Source: JAKALD01 sp963817785
Lineage (GTDB): Bacteria > Pseudomonadota > Gammaproteobacteria > Burkholderiales > SG8-39
Assembly (NCBI GenBank): GCA_963817785.1
Contig: CAWFPL010000008.1
Span: 620,001-684,000, forward strand
Reading direction: 5' to 3'
Length of the DNA stretch: 64,000 nucleotides
The notes under the pieces were generated by a model that was given only the letters and a program-made list of their open reading frames with translations, was not told the origin of the DNA and made no database searches. Made by a program: the position numbers and the translations under genes. Positions 53,651 to 61,996 of this stretch are shown piece after piece (positions within the stretch are counted from its first letter, which is position 1; every line of letters begins with the position of its first letter).

Positions 53651-56020
53651 ATGCGTACGCAGAGGTATCCGGCCGGCATCGAACCGGGGACGCTCGGCGA
53701 GATCGAGCGCACCGTGCCCGCCGGCGAGGCGCCGCCGCTGCCGCCGAATGCGCAGCTCACGTGGATCGGCAAGTCCGTGCCGCGAATCGCGGGCCGCGCC
53801 AAGGTCACGGGGGCCGCGCGCTACACCGTGGACGTGAAGCTTCCCGGCATGCTGTACGGGCGGCTCCTGCGCTCGCCTTATCCGCACGCGCGGCTGCTCG
53901 CGCTCGATCTCGACGCTGCGGCCAGGCATCCGGGAGTGAGGGCCGTTCTCGCCCTCAACGACACCGCGGGCCGGGCGGTCGAGATTCCGGCCGACGCCGG
54001 TTCCCCGCCGCAGTCCGATGCGCGGCGGGTGCTCTACGTCGGCGACGTGGTCGCGGGCGTGGCCGCCGCCACGCCCGAGGCCGCCGAGGAGGCGCTGCGC
54101 CTGATCAAGGCGGATTATCAGCCGCTGCCGTTCGTCGTTGACCTGGAGAGCGCCCGGCGGAGCGACGCGCCCGTCGTGTTCGCGCATCCTGTCCGCAGCG
54201 AGAGTCGTGGTGAAACCATCGCCAGCGCCGTGCCTTTGCCGCAGCAAGGCAACGTGCGCGGACCCAACAAAGCGGGCTCCCGCGGCGACGTGAACGAAGG
54301 GCTCTCGCGAGCCGAGGTCGTCGTCGAGGGCGAATTCCGCACCCAGGTGCAGACCCACTGCTGCATGGAGACGCACGCGGCGGTGGCCGACTGGCGCGCC
54401 GACGGCCTGACCGTGTACCTGTCCACGCAGTACACCGCGGGCGTCCGGCGCGAGCTGGCACACGCTTTCGGGTTGCCGCTCGGCCGCGTGCGCGTGGTCG
54501 TCGACGCGATGGGCGGGGGCTTCGGCTCCAAGTCGAGCGCCGGGAATTACGTGCGCGCCGCGGTGGCGCTGTCGCGGAAGGCGGGCGCGCCGGTGCGCAT
54601 GGCGCTCGATCGCCGGGAGGAGCAGCTCGACAGCGGCAACCGGCCGGCGACGGTCCAGCACATGCGTATCGGGGCGAAGCGCGACGGCACCCTCACCGCG
54701 ATCGCCGTCGACGAGTACGGCACCGCCGGCGTCGCCCTCGGCGCCGGAGTCGGGTTCATCGCGCAAGGGATGTATACGTGCGACAACTTCGGCATCGCGC
54801 AGTCCGACGTGTTCATCAACGCCGGACCCGGGTGCGCGATGCGGGGGCCGGGCAACGTGCCGGGCGCGTTCGCGCTCGAGCAGATGGTCGACGAGCTGGC
54901 CGAGAAGCTGGGCATGGATCCGCTCGCGCTGCGCGACCGCATCGAGGCGGACCCGGTGCACCGCGAGGAGAGGCGCCTCGGTGCGGCCAGCATCGGCTGG
55001 AGCCGCAGGCGCGCGCCCGGCGCCGATCGGGGCACAGTGAAGCGCGGAATCGGGATGGCGCAGTCCTACTGGGGCGCCAATGTGTGCACCAATTCCTCCT
55101 GCGAAGTGCGCATTCTGCGCGACGGCTCGGTTGAGCTGCTCTCGGGGGTCCAGGACATCGGAACGGGCGTCGGCACCGTGCTCGCACAAGTCGTGGCCGA
55201 GGAACTGGGCCTGCGTCCCGAGGACATCGCCGTGCGCATCGGCGATACGGACTTCCCTGCGGGCCCGCCCTCCTACGGCAGCATGACCACGGCCTCGATC
55301 ACGCCGCCGGCGCGCAACGCGGCGCATCGCGCGCTGCACGAGCTGTTCCAAGCCGCGGCGCCGGCGCTCGGCACCGCGCCGGAGAACCTCGTTGCGCGCG
55401 ACGCACGCATTGCGACCCGCGACGGCGCGCGCGGCATGAGCTTTCGGGAAGCGGCCGCAAGGCTTCGCACCGACCACATCGGCGTGGTGGCGAGCCGCAC
55501 CGACGACTACGGCGGCTTCGCAGCGAGGCATGGTGACGTCGCCTCCGCGCGCAGCATGCTGGGCGGCGTGCAGTTCGCGCAGGTGGCGGTGGACGTCGAG
55601 ACCGGCATCGTGCGCGTGGAGCGCGTGGTCGCCGCGCAGGACTGCGGCCGGCCGCTCAATCCGCGGCAGATCGAGAGCCAGGTGCACGGCGGCGTCCTCA
55701 TGGGCCTGTCCTACGCGCTGTACGAGAACCGCGTCATCGACCGGCACACCGGCTACGTGCTCAACGCCGACCTCGAGTACTACAAGATCGCGAGGTCGCG
55801 CGAGACGCCCGCGATCGAAGTGATCCTGCTGGAGTACTACCAGGGCACGAGCGCCACCGATGCCTACGGCATCGCCGAGCCGGCGAACATCGCCACCGCT
55901 CCGGCGATCGCCAACGCGGTCTACAACGCCATCGGCGTGCGCGTGCGCCAGCTGCCGATGACGCCCGCCGCGGTCCTCGCCGCGCTCGGGCGGATCCCGG
56001 CGCGGAGCGTGGGCGCATGA
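53651..56020 (+). CDS. molybdopterin-binding subunit of xanthine dehydrogenase/PaoC family
   Basis: A 789-residue molybdenum hydroxylase subunit. It contains WIGKSVPRIAGRAKVTGAARYTVDV, QVQTHCCMETHAAVADW, GGGFGSKSSAGNYVRAAVAL, MRGPGNVPGAFALEQMVDELAEKLGMDPLALR and a C-terminal YGIAEPANIATAPAIANAVYNAIG whose Glu is the probable catalytic base. It has no signal peptide and would travel with the Tat-bearing small subunit. The substrate is likely an aldehyde or N-heterocycle. The ATG at 53651 is chosen; a GTG at 53633 is a close alternative. The order differs from E. coli, where the FAD gene is second. Confidence 0.9.
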   Translation: MRTQRYPAGIEPGTLGEIERTVPAGEAPPLPPNAQLTWIGKSVPRIAGRAKVTGAARYTVDVKLPGMLYGRLLRSPYPHARLLALDLDAAARHPGVRAVLALNDTAGRAVEIPADAGSPPQSDARRVLYVGDVVAGVAAATPEAAEEALRLIKADYQPLPFVVDLESARRSDAPVVFAHPVRSESRGETIASAVPLPQQGNVRGPNKAGSRGDVNEGLSRAEVVVEGEFRTQVQTHCCMETHAAVADWRADGLTVYLSTQYTAGVRRELAHAFGLPLGRVRVVVDAMGGGFGSKSSAGNYVRAAVALSRKAGAPVRMALDRREEQLDSGNRPATVQHMRIGAKRDGTLTAIAVDEYGTAGVALGAGVGFIAQGMYTCDNFGIAQSDVFINAGPGCAMRGPGNVPGAFALEQMVDELAEKLGMDPLALRDRIEADPVHREERRLGAASIGWSRRRAPGADRGTVKRGIGMAQSYWGANVCTNSSCEVRILRDGSVELLSGVQDIGTGVGTVLAQVVAEELGLRPEDIAVRIGDTDFPAGPPSYGSMTTASITPPARNAAHRALHELFQAAAPALGTAPENLVARDARIATRDGARGMSFREAAARLRTDHIGVVASRTDDYGGFAARHGDVASARSMLGGVQFAQVAVDVETGIVRVERVVAAQDCGRPLNPRQIESQVHGGVLMGLSYALYENRVIDRHTGYVLNADLEYYKIARSRETPAIEVILLEYYQGTSATDAYGIAEPANIATAPAIANAVYNAIGVRVRQLPMTPAAVLAALGRIPARSVGA

Positions 56021-57045
56021 ACCGCTTCGAATGGACGGGCGCCCCGGGAGTCGCGCAGGCCGCCGCGGCGGGAAGCGTCACCGTGGCCGCCGCGATGCGC
56101 ACGCAAAGCGGCGTGCCCGGCGCCGACGCCGCGATCCTCAAGGCGGGCGGCATCGATCTTCTGGACCTGATGAAGGAAGGCCTGCTCACCCCGAAGCGGG
56201 TCGTCAATCTGCGCGCCATTGCCGAGCTCGGGCGCATCGCCGAGGAGCCCGGCGGATCGGTTCGCATCGGAGCGATGGTCACGCTCGCGCAACTCGCCGC
56301 GGATCCGCTCGTGCGCGGCCGCTACCGTGCCCTGGCCGAGGCCGCGGGCAATTCGGCCAGCCCGCAGATCCGGCAGGTGGCGACCATCGGCGGCAATCTC
56401 CTGCAGCGGCCGCGCTGCTGGTACTTCCGCTCGCTGCACCATCACTGCGTGCGCAAGGGCGGCGAGACCTGCTTCGCCTTCGCCGGCGAGAACCAATACC
56501 ACGCCGTCTTCGGCCACAACGGCTGCGCCATCGTGCATCCGTCCACCTCCGCGACGGCGCTGGTCGCATTCGATGCGCGCGTCGAGCTGGCGAGCGCGCG
56601 GGGACCGAAGCGCGCGGTCGCGCTGGAGGACTTCTTCGTCGCGCCCGAGCAGAACATCGAGCGCGAAAACGATCTTAGGCCGGGCGAGATCCTGACTTCC
56701 GTGCTGCTGCCGCCCGTGCGGGGAGCGCGCTCGGTGCACCTGCGGCAGGGGGAGCTGGAATCCTTCGACTGGCCGGTTGCGGACGTGGCGATCGTGCTCG
56801 ACCTGGAGCCGGGGAACGTGTGCCGGAAAGCGTCGATCGTGCTCGGCGCCGCGGCCCCCGTTCCGCACCGGGCGAGGGAGGCCGAGGAGGCCCTCGCGGG
56901 CAGGCGCATCGGCGAGGATTCCGCACGCGCCGCGGCGCGAGCGTCCCTCGCGGGAGCGATGCCGCTCACCGGCAATGCCTACAAGCTGCCCATTTTCGAG
57001 ACGCTCGTGCGCCGGGCGATCCTCGACGCAGCGAATGGAGCGTGA
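56017..57045 (+). CDS. FAD-binding subunit of molybdenum hydroxylase (PaoB-like)
   Basis: A 342-residue FAD subunit. ATIGGNLLQRPRCWYFRS and KGGETCFAFAGENQYHAVFGHNGCAIVHPSTSATALVAFDA resemble PaoB/YagS and HcrB, which carry an extra [4Fe-4S] cluster in this loop; cysteines in PRCWYFR, HHCVRKGGETC and NGCAIVHP could be its ligands. The C-terminal domain has the usual SFDWPVADVAIVL strand. It starts in an ATGA overlap with the molybdenum subunit and completes a three-subunit enzyme. Confidence 0.9.
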   Translation: MNRFEWTGAPGVAQAAAAGSVTVAAAMRTQSGVPGADAAILKAGGIDLLDLMKEGLLTPKRVVNLRAIAELGRIAEEPGGSVRIGAMVTLAQLAADPLVRGRYRALAEAAGNSASPQIRQVATIGGNLLQRPRCWYFRSLHHHCVRKGGETCFAFAGENQYHAVFGHNGCAIVHPSTSATALVAFDARVELASARGPKRAVALEDFFVAPEQNIERENDLRPGEILTSVLLPPVRGARSVHLRQGELESFDWPVADVAIVLDLEPGNVCRKASIVLGAAAPVPHRAREAEEALAGRRIGEDSARAAARASLAGAMPLTGNAYKLPIFETLVRRAILDAANGA

Positions 57046-57047
57046 AC

Positions 57048-57713
57048 ATGAAACGGGCGAAGCCGGTCACGAGAAGACAAGCCAACACTGCGCTGCTTGC
57101 GCTCGGCGCGATGTCGGCGCTGCCGGCCGCGACTCTCGCGCAGCAGGCAAGAGTGCTCCCCGCCCCGCGCAAGGAGCTCGGCAAGCCGCTCATGCAGGCC
57201 TTGCAGCTGCGCCGCTCGACGCGTGAATACTCGCAGCGCCCGCTCTCCGACCAGGTGCTCTCGGACTTGCTGTGGGCCGCATACGGCGTCAACCGCCCGA
57301 GCGGCGACCGCACCGCGCCCTACTGGCGCCACATCATGGTGATCGACGTCTACGCCGCGATGGCCGACGGCGTCTGGCTCTACGACCCGAAGCAGCATGC
57401 GCTGCGGCCTCATCTTGCAGACGATCTCCGTCGCGAGACCGGCACGCAGGATTTCGTGGCGACCGCCCCGCTCAACCTCGTGTACGTCGCCCACGGGGAG
57501 CGCATGACGGAAGTTTCACCGGAGGACCGCCGCTTGTACGGATCGGTGGATGCGGCGTTCGCAGGTCAGAACGTGTATCTGTATTGCGCATCGGAGGGAC
57601 TGGCGACCGTATTCCGCGGAGCGGTTGACCACCAAAGGCTCGGGCGCGCGATGCAGCTCGGCGAGGGGCAATTCGTCGCCTTCGCGCAGACGGTCGGCTA
57701 CCCGCTGGCCTGA
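57048..57713 (+). CDS. Tat-exported nitroreductase-family protein
   Basis: A 221-residue flavoprotein-like protein. The N-terminus TRRQANTALLALGAMSALPAATLAQ is a twin-arginine signal. LMQALQLRRSTREYSQRPLSDQVLSDLLWAAYGVNRPSGDRTAPYWRH is the nitroreductase/SagB-like FMN start, and GSVDAAFAGQNVYLYCASEGLATVFRG the second half. It is short for the family. It begins two bases after the FAD subunit and is probably part of the same operon. A periplasmic reductase working with the molybdenum enzyme is inferred. Confidence 0.82.
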   Translation: MKRAKPVTRRQANTALLALGAMSALPAATLAQQARVLPAPRKELGKPLMQALQLRRSTREYSQRPLSDQVLSDLLWAAYGVNRPSGDRTAPYWRHIMVIDVYAAMADGVWLYDPKQHALRPHLADDLRRETGTQDFVATAPLNLVYVAHGERMTEVSPEDRRLYGSVDAAFAGQNVYLYCASEGLATVFRGAVDHQRLGRAMQLGEGQFVAFAQTVGYPLA

Positions 57714-57757
57714 GCGCCCCCGACAGGACCCCGTTACCGGGGCCCTGTCGGGGCGCT
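57713..57757. terminator. strong bidirectional hairpin between nitroreductase and UMF1 genes
   Basis: GCGCCCC(C)GACAGG and CCTGTCGGGGCGC pair with one bulged C, and inside them CCCCG and CGGGG pair around a 3-4 base loop, giving a stem of about 17 pairs. It fills the gap between two convergent stop codons (TGA ending at 57713, TAA starting at 57759 on the other strand). Little U-run is present, but stability is high. Confidence 0.75.
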
Positions 57758-59052
57758 TACCGTCCAGGACGCGAGTGCGCGGCCTGTACCGTTGCGTCGG
57801 TCTGCTTCTCCGTGTCCACGAGCAGCAGCAGGCCCGCCCCGGCGGCAAACAGCACGATCACCGAGAGTATGGACAGGCGCGGACTGCCGGTGAGATAGCT
57901 CGTGATGCCGATCAGGAACGGCCCGATGATGGCGGCGAACTCGCCCAGCATGTTGTAGAAGCCGAAGAATTCGCCGGCCCGCTCCGCCGGAACCAGCCGC
58001 GCGAACAGCGATCGGCTGAGCAGCTGCACGCCGCCCTGCACCAGCCCGACCATCACGGCGAGTGCGTAGAACTGGGACGGATGCCGCATGAAGGCGGCGA
58101 ACACCGACACGAGCACGTACGCACCGAGACCGATGAAGATCCCCCGCCGCGGGCCGATGCGCTCGCCCAGGCGCCCGAACACCAGCGCGGCCGGCACGCC
58201 GACGAACTGCACCAGCAGCACCGCGAGGATCAGGTTGGCGGTGCCGAAGCCGATGGACTTGCCGTAATCCACCGCCATCTGGATCACCGTGTTGACGCCG
58301 TCGATGTACAGCCAGTAGGCGATCAGGAACATGAACACGGTCCTGTAGGCGCGAACCTGCCGGAAGGTCTCGGCGAACTGGCGAATGCCCTCGCGCGCCG
58401 CCGTCGCGAAGCCGACCGGCGCGGCCGGGGGGTGCGGCTCGGGCACCCAGAACAGCACCGGCAGCGAAAACAGCGCCCACCACGCGGCGGTGAGGACGTA
58501 CACCAGGCGCACCGCCTGCGTCGCGTCGGCGATGCCGAACCACTGCGGCTTGAGGCTCATGGCGACGCCCAGCGCGAGGAAGATCCCGCCGCCCAGGTAG
58601 CCGGCGAAATAGCCCGCGGCGGAGGTCATGTCCAGCTCGCCAGGCTCCGCCACGCTCAACAGCATGGAATCGCCGAACACGTTGCCCCAGAAGTAGCCGA
58701 TCGACGCGAGCACGTAGAACACGACCGCCCATTGCCATGCGCCTTGCGCCACGAAGTGCAGCGCCAGCACCATCACGGAGCCGAACAGCGCCGAGGCGAT
58801 GAGGAAGCGCTTCTTGTGGCCGCCCCGGTCGGCGATCGCGCCCAGCGCGGGCGCCGAGATCGCCACCACGAGGCTGGCGATGGAGTTGGCCACGCCGAGG
58901 CGCAGCGTGCTCACGGTGATGTCCGCGCCGTGGCTCCAGTAGCCCTTGAAGAAGATGGGGAAGAATGCCGTGATGACGGAGGTCGTGAAGGCGTGGTTTC
59001 CCCAGTAGTACGAGGCCCAGCCCCACACCTTCCGGCTCTTCGGCAGCCACAT
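57757..59052 (-). CDS. UMF1/Atg22-type MFS transporter
   Basis: A 431-residue membrane protein with about twelve helices. VWGWASYYWGNHAFTTSVITAFFPIFF is the hallmark start of bacterial Atg22/UMF1 proteins; GAIADRGGHKKRFLIA is the loop 2-3 motif, and SMLLSVAEPGELDMTSAAGYFAGYLGGG follows helix 5. Yeast Atg22 effluxes amino acids from the vacuole; the bacterial substrate is unknown. It starts 18 bases after the patatin gene on the same strand, so it may belong to a mlaA-patatin-UMF1 unit. Confidence 0.88.
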   Translation of the reverse strand: MWLPKSRKVWGWASYYWGNHAFTTSVITAFFPIFFKGYWSHGADITVSTLRLGVANSIASLVVAISAPALGAIADRGGHKKRFLIASALFGSVMVLALHFVAQGAWQWAVVFYVLASIGYFWGNVFGDSMLLSVAEPGELDMTSAAGYFAGYLGGGIFLALGVAMSLKPQWFGIADATQAVRLVYVLTAAWWALFSLPVLFWVPEPHPPAAPVGFATAAREGIRQFAETFRQVRAYRTVFMFLIAYWLYIDGVNTVIQMAVDYGKSIGFGTANLILAVLLVQFVGVPAALVFGRLGERIGPRRGIFIGLGAYVLVSVFAAFMRHPSQFYALAVMVGLVQGGVQLLSRSLFARLVPAERAGEFFGFYNMLGEFAAIIGPFLIGITSYLTGSPRLSILSVIVLFAAGAGLLLLVDTEKQTDATVQAAHSRPGR

Positions 59053-59070
59053 CTGTTCGGCCTCCGGCCT

Positions 59071-60576
59071 CTATTGCCGCTCGAGTCCGACGCGCGAGCG
59101 GCCGTGACTGGAGCTCTCGAGGGCGCCGACGAGCTTGGGCGCCACCGCGGACGCCCTCAGATCCTGCAGCAGCCGCCGGAATTCCGGGTTGGCCTCGAGT
59201 ATTTTCGGCCCCGCCGCAATCGTCTCGTCGACCTGGACCGGCGCAAGCGCGAAGCTCGTCGGCACGGCCAGGAGCGCCTTGCGCATCGACGGATCCGGGT
59301 AGGAGCGCAGCCCGACCTCGATGTCGTAGACCTCGACGTCCGGCGCGAAGGGACCCTGGCCGCTGCGGAGGTCGGCCTGTATCTCGCTCCGCCAGCGGGA
59401 CATGGTCTGCGCGAACTGATCGTAGGTGTCGGCCGTATTGTGCGACAGGAACCCGAATTCGATCGCGTGGAACATCGCCACCAGCGAAGGAACGTCGCCG
59501 GACTGGTCTGCCGCAAAGGTGTTCTTGCGCTCCGCGTTGACGCTCAGGAAGATGATCTTCTTCACCCCGGTCGCGCCGCCGTGCTCGAGCGCCGGCCCCA
59601 AGCCGCCCGCCATTTCGATGTCTTGAGCGATGCGCCTCAAGCCCAGGTTGTCGGCCAGACCGCCGTCGACCAGATGGATGTAGGGCCTGAGCGCCCGGTC
59701 GCGGTAGGTCTCCTGCTCCGCGAGGTACTCACGAACCTTGCGCTGGACAAACGATGGATGCGCTCCGTGCGGACCCGGCGGGAGCCTGCTGCTGCAAGGG
59801 CCCGCGTAGCTTTTCAGCGTGATCGGAGTGAACACGACCGGCACGGCGCTCGAGGCCGCGGCCGCGACCGCGAGCGGAACGCTGCGCAGGTCCGAGCACA
59901 TGAGGCGGAACTGATCGGGCGTGAATTCGAAGCTCGTGCCGAGCGATAAATCGGTCGCCGTCAGGAACAGCGTCGGCCCGGACCGATCGTCCCGCAGCTG
60001 GCCGTAGGTCATGCCGTGGAACAGCACGCGGTCGAGCTGCTCCGCCAGCACGTTGCCGCGCCCGAACCAGGGCGAGCTCATGCGATACGAGGTTTCCGGC
60101 GCGACCGCCCCCGCCAGCAGATCGGACTCGAAGTCGCGCAGCAGAAACTGCTTCTTGAACGCGGTGAACGTCTGCGCGCCGTACGCGGCGTAATACCCGG
60201 CGGTCATACCCCCGCCCGACACGCCCGACAGCACGTCGACCTGGTCGAGCAGGGTCGTGGTGCGGCCGTTCCAGTCGAAACGCGTGTCGCGCAGCGCCTC
60301 GAGCACCCCGTACGCCAGCGCCGCGGCGCGCATTCCGCCCCCCGAAAACGCGACCACGAAGTAGATGTCCCGGGCGTTGTTGGCGCCACCTATCGCGGAC
60401 CAATAGGATGGCTTCTCCTTCGCCGCCGCGACGGGCGGAGCGGAGACCTGGTTGATCCAAGGCTGATAGGTGCTGGCGCATGCCGACACGAGCAGCGTCA
60501 CGCAGGCGAGCGCAATGGTGCGCCGTGCCCCGCTCGCCGCACCGCGCGGCCGCGCATCGAACTCCGAACCGTGCAT
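59071..60576 (-). CDS. patatin-like phospholipase, lipoprotein
   Basis: A 501-residue lipoprotein. After a basic start, a hydrophobic stretch ends in the lipobox VSAC with Cys33. The patatin domain has the oxyanion glycines FSGGGMRAAALAYG (77-90), the nucleophile Ser119 in GVSGG, and the dyad Asp302 in VDGGLADN. It would hydrolyse acyl lipids at a membrane surface. The ATG at 60576 has GGGAGC upstream; the longer frame to 60633 adds only a basic extension. It lies between mlaA and the UMF1 gene, which suggests a role in envelope lipid turnover. Confidence 0.87.
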   Translation of the reverse strand: MHGSEFDARPRGAASGARRTIALACVTLLVSACASTYQPWINQVSAPPVAAAKEKPSYWSAIGGANNARDIYFVVAFSGGGMRAAALAYGVLEALRDTRFDWNGRTTTLLDQVDVLSGVSGGGMTAGYYAAYGAQTFTAFKKQFLLRDFESDLLAGAVAPETSYRMSSPWFGRGNVLAEQLDRVLFHGMTYGQLRDDRSGPTLFLTATDLSLGTSFEFTPDQFRLMCSDLRSVPLAVAAAASSAVPVVFTPITLKSYAGPCSSRLPPGPHGAHPSFVQRKVREYLAEQETYRDRALRPYIHLVDGGLADNLGLRRIAQDIEMAGGLGPALEHGGATGVKKIIFLSVNAERKNTFAADQSGDVPSLVAMFHAIEFGFLSHNTADTYDQFAQTMSRWRSEIQADLRSGQGPFAPDVEVYDIEVGLRSYPDPSMRKALLAVPTSFALAPVQVDETIAAGPKILEANPEFRRLLQDLRASAVAPKLVGALESSSHGRSRVGLERQ

Positions 60577-60662
60577 CCGCTCCCGCCGACTTTGCGCGCG
60601 CCCGCAAGCCGCCTCGCGCAGCGCGCGCCGCATTTTCGCACGGGCCGCCGCCGCTTCTCTTC

Positions 60663-61451
60663 TTAGTGCGCCGCCGCGTGCGGCTCGGCCTCGGGGGCCT
60701 GCGAGGGCGGCCGCTCGCGCGGAGGATTGCCGTGGTAGATCAGGCTGCGCCGGCGCTGCAGATACGCGTCGCGCTCAAACGAGTACTTGTCCAGCGCCGC
60801 TTCCTCGAGCAGCCGGCTCGCCCCCAACAGGTCGGCCCGCTCGCTGGTGGCGCGCAACACGATCATGGCGTCGCGCGGCGCCACCGGCTTGTGCTTGCTC
60901 ACCGGATCGAAATGCCAGTCGAACACGCTGCCCACGCTGTCGCGCACGTCGCTCGAGCCCACCAGCGGCCAGACGATGTACGGCCCCGGGCCCGCACCCC
61001 AGGTGCCGAAGGTCAGGCCAAAGTCGCCGTGGTGCTTCTCCAGCCCCATCTGGCTCGCCACGTCGTTGATGCCGAAGATGCCCAGCGTCGTGTTGAACGC
61101 AAAGCGCGCCCAGTCCGTCACCGCATCCATCGGCCGGCCCTCCAGCAGGTTGTTCACCCCGATGAACAGGTCACCCACGTTGGCGAAGAAATTGCGCACC
61201 CAGCCCCGCGCCGGCGAGGGCACCACGTCCTGGTACGCCGTGGCCACCGGCTTGCCGATCGCCTGGTCGAACTTGTCGTTGAAGGCGAACATCGACCGGT
61301 TGAACCCCTCCAGCGGGTCCCCAGCGTCGCCCCCGCTCGTCGCACACCCGCCAAGCGCCACCAGCACGATCGCCAGCAGCACCCCGCGCGCGCATCCCGG
61401 CCGCCCCACCGCCGACTGCATCAGCCGCAGTTGATCGCCATTCGCAAGCAT
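60663..61451 (-). CDS. mlaA: MlaA (VacJ) family outer-membrane lipoprotein
   Basis: A 262-residue lipoprotein with a signal ending LGGC (Cys36). DPLEGFNRSMFAFNDKFDQAIGKPVATAYQDVVPSPARGWVRNFFANV is the MlaA core, with FGTWGAGPGPYIVWPLVGSSDVRD later. MlaA removes misplaced phospholipids from the outer leaflet of the outer membrane and hands them to MlaC. No mlaBCDEF genes are in the window. The start could also be the in-frame ATG ten codons later. It is upstream of the patatin gene. Confidence 0.93.
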   Translation of the reverse strand: MLANGDQLRLMQSAVGRPGCARGVLLAIVLVALGGCATSGGDAGDPLEGFNRSMFAFNDKFDQAIGKPVATAYQDVVPSPARGWVRNFFANVGDLFIGVNNLLEGRPMDAVTDWARFAFNTTLGIFGINDVASQMGLEKHHGDFGLTFGTWGAGPGPYIVWPLVGSSDVRDSVGSVFDWHFDPVSKHKPVAPRDAMIVLRATSERADLLGASRLLEEAALDKYSFERDAYLQRRRSLIYHGNPPRERPPSQAPEAEPHAAAH

Positions 61452-61996
61452 TTTCGAGTCGCCTCCGGCCGAACGAAGTCACACAGGCCACGCTGAGTGT
61501 CTCAGGGGCGCCAGACTTTACTGTGTCGCACGGGTCCGAGAATGCAAAAGATGGAAAGCACCATGAAATAGTACCGATCGGCCCGCCGTCGGCGACGATC
61601 CCGGGAGAACTTGCAGGTCATCCGCCGATCGTCGGCCCTCCGCGCCATCTCCAGCGCGCACATCGCCGAGTGCGTGCAGTCTTCGAGGCACCTGCGATGC
61701 TCAGGCGGCCAGAATCTGCCGGCGCGTCAGGTCTTCGCAAGAATTCCTCCACGCGCCCGCCAGGCTAGCTTCGTTTCGACACTTATCTATTCCTCCGACC
61801 AAGGTACTTCCAGTATCCTTGATCGGGGAGGGGTGAAAGGATTTCGCGCAGCTTGTACAAGGCCGCCTTGACCCCACGAGAACGATAACGAGAACGCCTC
61901 GACGGCAGGTACCCCCAACCGGCCCCGGCCGAGGCGGCGCTAAGGCTTTCTGCGTGGGCGCTCGCATGATGACCAGTTCGTCGAGGACGCGCTGAG
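61452..61996. other. 545-base region without a convincing gene
   Basis: Two short open frames occur here (for example 61523-61768), but they match no family and lack start signals. A 7-base word GAGAACG occurs twice, at 61878-61884 and 61890-61896, 12 bases apart, about 100 bases before the GGDEF gene. It could be a regulatory direct repeat. TTGACC at 61868 has no -10 partner at a normal distance. No RNA gene was recognised. Confidence 0.5.

Noticed and set aside
57550..59949. 799-residue open frame antisense to the UMF1 and patatin genes
   Set aside because: Same antisense shadow pattern; both genes on the opposite strand have complete family motifs.
61523..61768. 81-residue open frame in the gap before the GGDEF gene
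   Set aside because: Its composition looks like translated non-coding GC-rich DNA, it has no Shine-Dalgarno site, and it matches no family I know.
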